Assembly (NCBI RefSeq): GCF_900090325.1
Contig: NZ_FMHW01000002.1
Location: forward strand, 2,666,001-2,730,000
Reading direction: 5' to 3'
Origin: Micromonospora pallida
GTDB lineage: Bacteria > Actinomycetota > Actinomycetes > Mycobacteriales > Micromonosporaceae
DNA length: 64,000 nt
The notes beneath the pieces were generated by a model, which saw nothing but the letters and a program-made list of their open reading frames with translations, was not told the DNA's origin and made no database searches. The translations under genes and the position numbers were made by a program. Shown one piece after another: positions 57,824 through 64,000 of the stretch (position 1 is its first letter; every line of letters begins with the position of its first letter).

Positions 57824-59703
57824 CGGCTCGCCCTGGGCTTCGGCAGCCGCTTCGCCATCGACGTCGCCATCTTGATCAGGTCGCTCTGGTAGCTGCCGGT
57901 GGTGTAGTCGTTCTGGATCGCGACCTGGAAGAGCACCTGGCCCGAACGAACGAAGATCATCGCGTAGACCCCGTCGGATCCGTCGCCTGCGGTGATCCCG
58001 AACGACTCCTGGCCCAACTTCGGCACCGTGAACGGCCGCCATCCGCACCGCTCGGCCGACGTGCGGACGGCGTCGAGGAACGGGTCGGCCGCGTCGCCGT
58101 AGAACCCGGCCACCGCCGAGCCGAGGTACGGGTACTGACCGGTGTCCACCCAGTAGCTGTTGCTGCTGTGCGCGCCGATCGCATCGCCGCGCACGGTGCC
58201 GTCCGCACAGAGCGTGAGCTTGTTCAGACCGTCGTGCAGCGCGTCGTCGGTCGTACTCGACTTGACCGAGTCACGGTCGACCTTCATCGCGGACGACACG
58301 TCGGCCACCGACAGCAGGACCGGCTCCAGCGCGGTCACCGCCGGTGGCGGGGTGGCCCGGTCGACGCTGGGGGTCGGACTCGCGGAGAGGCCGCCGGGCA
58401 GCTCGCCCTGGACGAGGCTCCACCCCGTGGGGATGCAGCAGGCGGCGAGGAGAACCGTCGCCACGATCGCGAGGACCAGCGGGACCTTGGACTTCTTCCG
58501 GGCCTGGCCGGGCGCCCCGGGAAAGCCCGCCCCCGAGTTGGGTGGCAGGGGGTAGTGCGACGGCCCCGCCGTGGACGGCCGTGGGCCGGGCGGCAGCGGG
58601 TAGTCCGACGACGCCGGGTTGCCCGACGGTGGGGAGCCGGGGGCCCCGGAGGTGGGCGGCAGCGGGTAACCGGCGGGCGACGGGCGGCCAGGGGCTCCGG
58701 AGGTGGGCGCCGTCGGCGAGCCGGGCGGCAGGGGGTAGCCGGACGGTCCGGCCGTGGGTGGCGGCGGAGGGTGGGCCGGCCCGGGGGCGGGCGGCAGGGC
58801 CGGCTGCCGCGCCCCTTGGATCGAGGTCTCCGGTGGCGCCTCCGACAGCGCTCTGATCCAGGCCGCCGCGGCGGCCGGCCGGCGCTCGGCGGTCACCGCG
58901 ACCATCGACTGCATCCCGCGGATCACCCGGTCCTGCCCTGGCCCGAGTACTGCGGTGAGTCGCTGGGTCATGCCGTCGATGTCGCCGGGCACCGGCATCT
59001 CGCCGGTCACCGCGTAGTAGACGGTCGCGCCGAGGGCGTAGCGGTCCGTTGCGGGGGTGTACTCGCCCCGAGCCAGGCACTCCGGTGCCATGAACGGCGC
59101 CGTGCCGTACACCCGGGCGGTGCCGCTGGTGCTGTTCAGTCGGACCAGGCCGAAGTCGACCAGGTAGGCCCGCCCGCTGCCGGAGACCAGGATGTTGGCC
59201 GGCTTGATGTCCCGGTGCAGCACCGGCACGCCGTCCGTGTCCTGGCCACTGTGCAGGTAGTCGACGGCCGCCGCGATCGGCTGGAGCGGCGTGAGGACGT
59301 CCAGGCCACGCACCTCGCCGCTCTCCAGCAACTCCTGGAGGCTGCGGCCCTCGATCCACTTCATCACGAAGTAGAGCCGTGGCGCGCTGTCCGTGCTGGC
59401 CGCTCCGGCCAGATGCGGCGGCGGGCCGACGAAGACCTCCTTGACCTTCACCAGCGCCGGGTGTTCGAGCTGGGTGGCCAGCGCCGCCTGTAGCCGGAGA
59501 CCCTCCAGGCCCCGGTCGGTCGGGTCCTCCGCCGGCACCCGGAGCACCTTGACCGCGTACGAGAACGTCACGTCCCCGTGGTGTTCGCGAGCCCGCCAGA
59601 CCTCGCCCTCGCCGCCGGCGGCGTGCCGCTCAATCAGCTCATAACGATCCGGCGCATCCGGCGGTCCCACGTAGTTGTGCTGCCCATTCGACACGGCGAG
59701 CAT
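57820..59703 (-). CDS. Transmembrane Ser/Thr protein kinase (PknF/PknD-like)
   Basis: This 627-residue receptor kinase has an N-terminal catalytic domain (about residues 20-290) with the ATP Lys in YAVKVL, the catalytic loop HRDIKPANIL, DFGLVR and an APE-type PFMAPE. A Pro/Gly-rich linker (about 300-415) carries repeated YPLPPG units. One membrane span (about 425-446) leads to an extracellular sensor domain of about 180 residues with a Cys pair. ATG 59703 with GGCAGG upstream is chosen; TTG 59730 is possible. The downstream FHA-ABC gene overlaps its stop, so the kinase and its probable substrate are co-translated. Confidence 0.93.
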   Translation of the reverse strand: MLAVSNGQHNYVGPPDAPDRYELIERHAAGGEGEVWRAREHHGDVTFSYAVKVLRVPAEDPTDRGLEGLRLQAALATQLEHPALVKVKEVFVGPPPHLAGAASTDSAPRLYFVMKWIEGRSLQELLESGEVRGLDVLTPLQPIAAAVDYLHSGQDTDGVPVLHRDIKPANILVSGSGRAYLVDFGLVRLNSTSGTARVYGTAPFMAPECLARGEYTPATDRYALGATVYYAVTGEMPVPGDIDGMTQRLTAVLGPGQDRVIRGMQSMVAVTAERRPAAAAAWIRALSEAPPETSIQGARQPALPPAPGPAHPPPPPTAGPSGYPLPPGSPTAPTSGAPGRPSPAGYPLPPTSGAPGSPPSGNPASSDYPLPPGPRPSTAGPSHYPLPPNSGAGFPGAPGQARKKSKVPLVLAIVATVLLAACCIPTGWSLVQGELPGGLSASPTPSVDRATPPPAVTALEPVLLSVADVSSAMKVDRDSVKSSTTDDALHDGLNKLTLCADGTVRGDAIGAHSSNSYWVDTGQYPYLGSAVAGFYGDAADPFLDAVRTSAERCGWRPFTVPKLGQESFGITAGDGSDGVYAMIFVRSGQVLFQVAIQNDYTTGSYQSDLIKMATSMAKRLPKPRASR

Positions 59704-59802
59704 CCTGCCAGCGCCGTACGACCGAACCAAACCTGGGTTCCACTTCGCACCACAAGGGAGGTCCTGTCGCGGTATCCGCCACAGTGGGCCGAGGTGGCCG
59801 GC

Positions 59803-59851
59803 TGCCCGGTGGCGGACCGGCGCCGGGCAGGTGCCGGTCCGCCACCGGGCA
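59803..59851. terminator. Long hairpin between oxidoreductase and kinase genes
   Basis: Two perfect 19-base arms (59803-59821 and 59833-59851) enclose an 11-base loop. The structure lies 17 bases beyond the oxidoreductase stop and upstream of the kinase, terminating the former. Confidence 0.8.
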
Positions 59852-59867
59852 CGACAGGCGCCCTCGG

Positions 59868-60806
59868 TCAGTCGACGACGGTCAGGACGATCTTGCCGGT
59901 CGTACGGCCGGTCTCGCCGATCTCGTGGGCCTTGGCGACCTGTTCGAGTGGCAGGACCACGTCGATCTCGGGACGAAGCTGGCCCGCCTCGACGAGGGCC
60001 GCGATCGCCTTCATCCCGGCGTGGTCGGGTTCGACGATCGTGAAGCCGGCCCGCAGGCCGCGTTCGCGCGCCTCCGCCGCCAGATACGCCTCGGCCGGCG
60101 AGGCGAGCGACACCACGATGCCGCCGGGGCGCAGTGTCTGAAGGGAGCGCGGGCCGTAGTCACCGCCAATGGTGTCGATCACGATGTCGACGTCGCGCAC
60201 CGCCGACGCGAAGTCGACCTGCGTGTAGTCGACGACCTCGTCGGCACCGAGACCGCGCACGAAGGCATGCTTGGCCGCCCGGGCGGTACCGATGACGTAC
60301 GCGCCGTGTGCCTTGGCGATCTGGACGGCGAGGTGGCCGACACCGCCCGCCGCAGCATGGACCAGTACCCGTTGACCAGGGCGCACCCGGGCGGTGTCGA
60401 CCAACGACTGGTACGCGGTCAGCGCCGCCACCGGGAGCGCGGCGGCCTCCACGTGGGACAGCCCGGCCGGCTTACGGGCGAGGTGCCGGGCCGGGGAGGT
60501 CACGTACTCCGCGTACGCGCCCGCCGGTTGGGGCAGCCGGGGCATGCCGAACACCTCGTCGCCCGGCTCGAACATCGTCACCCCGAGCCCGACCGCCTCG
60601 ACCACGCCGGAGACGTCCCACCCCAGCCGGACCGGTGTGTCGCCCAGCCCGCCGGTGGCCCGGTGCCACCAGTCGGTCGGGTTGACACCGGCGGCGTGGA
60701 CCCGGACGAGCACCTCCGAGGCCCCCGGCTCCGGGCGGTCCACCTCGACCACCTTCAACACCTCGGGCCCGCCGAGCGAGTCCTGGCTGACAGCACGCAT
60801 GATCAT
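59868..60806 (-). CDS. NADPH quinone-oxidoreductase-like zinc-free MDR enzyme
   Basis: This 312-residue medium-chain dehydrogenase/reductase has an N-terminal GroES-like fold (GVNPTDWWHRATGG), a nucleotide motif AAAGGVGHLAVQIAK (about residue 150) and no zinc-binding Cys cluster. It fits the quinone oxidoreductase group that reduces quinones or alpha,beta-unsaturated carbonyls. ATG 60806 has CAGGA at good spacing; ATG 60800 is also in frame. It is divergent from an AraC regulator, which is probably its activator or repressor. Confidence 0.9.
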   Translation of the reverse strand: MIMRAVSQDSLGGPEVLKVVEVDRPEPGASEVLVRVHAAGVNPTDWWHRATGGLGDTPVRLGWDVSGVVEAVGLGVTMFEPGDEVFGMPRLPQPAGAYAEYVTSPARHLARKPAGLSHVEAAALPVAALTAYQSLVDTARVRPGQRVLVHAAAGGVGHLAVQIAKAHGAYVIGTARAAKHAFVRGLGADEVVDYTQVDFASAVRDVDIVIDTIGGDYGPRSLQTLRPGGIVVSLASPAEAYLAAEARERGLRAGFTIVEPDHAGMKAIAALVEAGQLRPEIDVVLPLEQVAKAHEIGETGRTTGKIVLTVVD

Positions 60807-60876
60807 TTTTTTCCTGCTTCCGTACGGTGGTGCCTGCGTACGACCAACCCTGCGGGAGGCGGGCCCACCCGACGAG

Positions 60877-60911
60877 TGGCCAGATCGCCAACATGTGAAA
60901 GAATCTGGCCA
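60877..60911. promoter_or_regulatory. 35-base palindrome at the AraC regulator start
   Basis: Arms TGGCCAGAT (60877-60885) and ATCTGGCCA (60903-60911) are perfect inverted repeats with ACATGT at the centre. The right arm touches the first base of the regulator's start codon, and the site lies 70 bases from the divergent oxidoreductase start. It is a strong candidate operator for the divergent pair. Confidence 0.75.
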
Positions 60912-61894
60912 TGCATCGCGTCGTCGTCCTGGCCCTCGAGGGTGTCTACCCGTTCGAACTGAGCATCCCGGTGCGGATCTTCGGCACCGCGCGGGACGGG
61001 GACGGCGACCCGCTCTACGAGGTGGTCACCTGCGGCCTCGACGGGGGCCCGATCCGGACGAGCGCGGACTTCGCCGTCGCGGTGGAGCACGGCGCCGAGG
61101 CCCTCGGGACGGCGGACACCCTGGTGATCCCGCCGTTCGTGTGCGGCCCCACCGAAGACCGGACCTGGCTCCCGGACGAGCTGGCCGAGGCGCTCGGCCG
61201 CCTCCGTCCGGGCACCCGGATCGTGTCGATCTGCACCGCGTCGTACGTGCTCGCCGCCGCAGGTCTGCTCGACGGCCGCACGGCGACCACGCACTGGAAC
61301 GAGGCCGACCGTTTCCAACGGATGTTCCCACAGGTCAGGGTCGATCCGGACGTACTGTTCGTCGACGACGGAGACGTGCTCACGGCGGCGGGAGTCGCTG
61401 CCGGGGTCGACCTGTGCATGCACCTTGTCCGCCGCGACCACGGCAGTGAGGTCGCCAACCGGGTGGCCCGGCTGTGCGTCGTACCGCCCTGGCGCGACGG
61501 CGGCCAGGCGCAGTTCATCGAACGTCCGGTGCCCGAGTCCTCGGCGGCCACCACGTCCGCGACCCGCGACTGGGCGCTCGGCCAGCTCCACCGGCCGCTG
61601 GCCCTGGCCGAGTTGGCCGAACACGCGCGGATGAGTGTGCGGACGTTCTCCCGGCGCTTCCGGGACGAGGTCGGAATGACCCCTGGCCAGTGGTTGACCC
61701 AGCAGCGCGTGGAACACGCGCGCCGCCTGCTGGAGTCGACCGACCTCCCGGTGGACCGCATCGCCGGCGAGGCGGGCTTCGGGACCGCCGCCTCGCTGCG
61801 CCAGCACCTGACGGTCGCGATCGGGGTGTCGCCGATGACCTACCGCCACACGTTCCGCACCAGTCGTGACACGTCGACGAGCGTCCCGCACTGA
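60911..61894 (+). CDS. GlxA-type AraC regulator with DJ-1/PfpI domain
   Basis: This 327-residue transcription factor has an N-terminal DJ-1/PfpI-like domain (about residues 1-190) that keeps the nucleophile-elbow-like Cys (VSICTASYVLAAAG). The C-terminal AraC DNA-binding domain (about 215-320) has two helix-turn-helix units (LAELAEHARMSVRTFSRRF, VDRIAGEAGFGTAASLRQH). It is divergent from the MDR oxidoreductase, a common pairing for GlxA-type regulators. A palindrome ends at its ATG; no good ribosome site is visible. Confidence 0.92.
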   Translation: MHRVVVLALEGVYPFELSIPVRIFGTARDGDGDPLYEVVTCGLDGGPIRTSADFAVAVEHGAEALGTADTLVIPPFVCGPTEDRTWLPDELAEALGRLRPGTRIVSICTASYVLAAAGLLDGRTATTHWNEADRFQRMFPQVRVDPDVLFVDDGDVLTAAGVAAGVDLCMHLVRRDHGSEVANRVARLCVVPPWRDGGQAQFIERPVPESSAATTSATRDWALGQLHRPLALAELAEHARMSVRTFSRRFRDEVGMTPGQWLTQQRVEHARRLLESTDLPVDRIAGEAGFGTAASLRQHLTVAIGVSPMTYRHTFRTSRDTSTSVPH

Positions 61895-62060
61895 CCAGCT
61901 TCCCCGGCACACCCGACGAGGCCGCCGAACCGACCAGCCGGGCGCCGCCTGATATCGGCAGGTCAGGGCCCCGTCACGCCGCGCCGGACCGGCTGCGGGC
62001 GGGCGTCGATCTTGTACCGTCCAGGTCGCCCCGCAGCCTGCCCCAGACAGAAGGACTGTC

Positions 62061-62669
62061 ATGAGCCGCTCCACACCACCAGCCACAACCGGACTGCTCG
62101 ACGCCGGGAACGGCCGGCCGATACGCCGGCACCCGGAGACCGGCGCCTACTACGTCCGCAAGGCCGGCTGGCCGCACTTCTGGGGCCGGACCCTGGACGC
62201 GCTCGTGGTGATGGCCCTGGCCGGAATCCTGATGGGCGTGGTCGACGTGGCGCGCCAGCACTCCGCGCTCGGCGGGTTGTCGACGGCGATGGCCGTCAAC
62301 ACCGGTGTGCACGCCGGCGTCATGGCCGGCATCTGGTTCGGGGTGCTCTTCGCGTACGGCATGGTCTGGGGCTCGGTCGGCAGCCTCGGGGACGCCGCCG
62401 CCGGCATGCGCTCGGTCAGGATCTCCAACGGAAGGCGCTCCGGTGCCTGGCGGGGCGGCTGGCGGGCCGTCTGCTGGTCCTTCGCCCCCCTGTACCTGGT
62501 GCTGAGCATCGCCGCCGCCCTCAGCGGCAGCGGCGGGGACAGCGTCGACAGCAGTTACACCGCCATCGACCTCCGCTCCGGGCTCGCCCGGGGCAGGGCT
62601 CCCGTCCCCGACCCGGCGGCGGCCGCACACCCCACCGGGGCCGCACCCGCGACGCCGTCGAGACGGTGA
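62061..62669 (+). CDS. RDD-family membrane protein
   Basis: This 202-residue protein has an RDD domain: a conserved Arg followed by the first membrane helix (WGRTLDALVVMALAG), a second helix (VMAGIWFGVLFAYGMVWG) and the segment GDAAAGMRSVRISNG, with a third hydrophobic stretch near residue 150. The C terminus is Ala/Pro-rich. Function is unknown; RDD proteins are thought to be transport-related. ATG 62061 has AGAAGGA seven bases upstream. The 167 bases before it hold no gene. Confidence 0.85.
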   Translation: MSRSTPPATTGLLDAGNGRPIRRHPETGAYYVRKAGWPHFWGRTLDALVVMALAGILMGVVDVARQHSALGGLSTAMAVNTGVHAGVMAGIWFGVLFAYGMVWGSVGSLGDAAAGMRSVRISNGRRSGAWRGGWRAVCWSFAPLYLVLSIAAALSGSGGDSVDSSYTAIDLRSGLARGRAPVPDPAAAAHPTGAAPATPSRR

Positions 62670-62732
62670 GCGGGCCCGTCGTCGACCGGGCCGTGAGGCC
62701 GGGCAGGCGGCCCGACCCCACGGTCTTCCTGG

Positions 62733-63218
62733 TCAGCAGACCTGATCGAGCGCCTGCCCGTTCTGGCCGATCACCTCGGTGCCGAGGGTGAGCACGGCAC
62801 CGACCTCGACGCACACCCAGGAGGGGGCGTAGAACTGCAGCCCGTAGCTCCAGCCGTAGTAGACGTCGACGGTGCTGTCCATGGCGTACTCCAGCGACCC
62901 GCCGTACGGGGCGTGCACCCGCGGCCGTACGATGATCTTGCGGGCGGCGGCCCCGCTGACGTAGTTGTTCACCCGTACCCAGTTGGTCTGGCAGACGGTG
63001 GAGTACCGCAGCTCCATGACACCGTTGACCACACCGGTCGCCGGGTGCCGTAGGTCCTTCGACCAGATGGTGATCGCGCTGGCCGAGCAGCCGGTCTGCG
63101 CCGGGTCGGTGTAGTCGTAGCCGGTGCCGGGCGGTGCCGCCTGGGCGGTCCCGGCGGGTGCCAGGGCCAGCCCGACAGCGAGCACCAGGGCTGCCACGAT
63201 CCTCGGTAGCCGCATCAT
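62733..63218 (-). CDS. Secreted DUF2690 protein
   Basis: This 161-residue exported protein has a signal peptide of about 28 residues (ending AQAAP). Its DUF2690-type domain has the spaced pattern TGCSASAITIW, MELRYSTVCQTNWVRVNNY and a C-terminal Cys. Four Cys are present in the mature part. Family function is not established. ATG 63218 follows GGAGGGAGAAG. It is divergent from the HTH-nSTAND gene. The 205-base intergenic region shows no further feature. Confidence 0.8.
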   Translation of the reverse strand: MMRLPRIVAALVLAVGLALAPAGTAQAAPPGTGYDYTDPAQTGCSASAITIWSKDLRHPATGVVNGVMELRYSTVCQTNWVRVNNYVSGAAARKIIVRPRVHAPYGGSLEYAMDSTVDVYYGWSYGLQFYAPSWVCVEVGAVLTLGTEVIGQNGQALDQVC

Positions 63219-63423
63219 TCTTCTCCCTCCTGAGGTGTCCGGGTGTCCGGTTCCTGTCTGTCCGATGCGGACACCCGGTGGACGAGCACCAGAATTGGCT
63301 GCCGCGCCACGGCCGGGAAGTGTCGGACGGGACTCCGTACGAGCCCGTACGCCCTGGTCCCACCGTGGGTGGCGCCGACCGGCAGCCGCGTCGGTTCCGC
63401 GCTCCGATCAAGGAGGGCCCCGC

Positions 63424-64000
63424 GTGCTCGAACCGCCTCCACCCGGACCCGACTCGATCCGGACCCGTCAGGACTTCGCCCGGGAGCTGACCCGACTACG
63501 GGACCGGGCCGGACTGTCGGTACGCGACGTCGTCGCGGCCCTGCCGGAGCGGGAACGCCGGCACGGAACGATCGGCGACTGGTTCGCCGGGCGCGGCCTG
63601 CCCCAGCCGGCCTCCCGTCACCTGCTCGAACTGGTGGTCCGGGCCTGCGGGGCGACCGACGACGAGGTGTCCCGGTGGCTGGCGGCGTGGCAGCGGGTCC
63701 GCCGGACCCGGACGCCCCGCGCCGGGGTGGAGCCCTACCGGGGACTGAACTGGTTCGAGACCGACCATGCCGACTGGTTCTTCGGCCGGGAGGAACTGAC
63801 CGCCCGGCTCGTCACCCGGGTACGCGCCCTCCGGCGGGCCGGCGGCGGGATCCTTCTGGTCACCGGGGCGTCCGGCGCCGGGAAGTCGTCCCTGCTCCGC
63901 GCCGGCCTGGTCGCGGCGCTCCGGGAGCCCACCGACGGCGCGCCGGCTCCGGAGACCGTGGTGCTGGTCCCCGGAGCCGACCCGGCGCGGGCGTGGCGGG
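63424..64000 (+). CDS. HTH-nSTAND1 NTPase, 3' end off the window
   Basis: The visible 192 residues contain an N-terminal XRE-like helix-turn-helix (about residues 18-95, FARELTRLRDRAGLSVRDVV). The start of an nSTAND1 NTPase follows, with PYRGLNWFETDHADWFFGREE and Walker A GASGAGKSSLLRAG (about 155). In this family the C terminus is usually WD40 or other repeats. The start GTG 63424 has AAGGAGGG six bases upstream. The gene continues past the right edge with no stop in frame. Some STAND proteins of this type work in immune or signalling roles; nothing here decides which. Confidence 0.85.
   Translation, partial: MLEPPPPGPDSIRTRQDFARELTRLRDRAGLSVRDVVAALPERERRHGTIGDWFAGRGLPQPASRHLLELVVRACGATDDEVSRWLAAWQRVRRTRTPRAGVEPYRGLNWFETDHADWFFGREELTARLVTRVRALRRAGGGILLVTGASGAGKSSLLRAGLVAALREPTDGAPAPETVVLVPGADPARAWR

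Overview
The window is a 64 kb stretch of very GC-rich DNA with strong third-position G/C bias, frequent GTG and occasional TTG starts, and many 4-base gene overlaps. Together with gene content (RamB-type glyoxylate regulator, PknF/Rv1747-like kinase and FHA-ABC pair, amphi-Trp protein, GH18-CBM13 chitinase, XRE-STAND proteins) this points to an actinomycete, most likely Micromonosporaceae such as Micromonospora. No rRNA, tRNA, CRISPR array or insertion-sequence transposase was seen.

Region 1 (1-9.8 kb, plus strand) is the 3' end of a non-ribosomal peptide cluster: a 5'-truncated C-A-PCP-TE protein fused at its C terminus to an MFS exporter, a stand-alone AMP-forming ligase with a one-base frameshift in its ATP-binding motif, a C-A-PCP module and a discrete carrier protein. 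The thioesterase carries Cys where the family usually has Ser. Region 2 (9.8-17.8 kb) is rearranged. A second PCP tail and a second, frameshifted carrier protein appear at 15.06-15.57 kb, followed by a 36-base perfect palindrome. Between the two copies lie a DUF3800 gene, a DUF2071 gene and a large HTH-STAND-repeat gene divergent from a 63-residue membrane peptide. A Tat-exported amidase follows, then a second, internally deleted DUF2071 copy. The order PCP-carrier-(other gene)-DUF2071 therefore occurs twice.

Region 3 (17.9-28.8 kb) holds an amphi-Trp protein, a secreted GH18 chitinase, the RNA-repair/ribosome-rescue pair rtcB-prfH (the prfH 3' end is formed by a 76-base inverted-repeat element), redox and P-loop proteins, and a secreted subtilase divergent from a LuxR-type regulator. 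Region 4 (29-35 kb) is central carbon metabolism: KDPG aldolase and the glyoxylate bypass (aceA-aceB) divergent from a RamB-like regulator. Region 5 (35.3-46.5 kb) has two drug-resistance-like pairs with clear TetR operators (an MFS pump and an FAD monooxygenase). Between them lies a carbohydrate-use island with an intact GH38 alpha-mannosidase flanked by deletion-damaged genes: a GH84 remnant, a shortened LacI repressor and an FGGY kinase N terminus joined to foreign sequence.

Region 6 (46.7-59.7 kb) is signalling and transport: a PAS-SpoIIE phosphatase, a BCCT transporter, a GlnH-like binding protein with a polytopic partner, membrane and secreted proteins of unknown function, and a tightly overlapping operon of a Ser/Thr kinase, a double-FHA ABC transporter and a 213-residue protein. 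Region 7 (59.8-64 kb) has a quinone-oxidoreductase-type enzyme divergent from a GlxA-type AraC regulator, an RDD membrane protein, a secreted DUF2690 protein and the start of an HTH-nSTAND NTPase running off the edge. Several long GC hairpins act as apparent terminators between convergent or ending genes.
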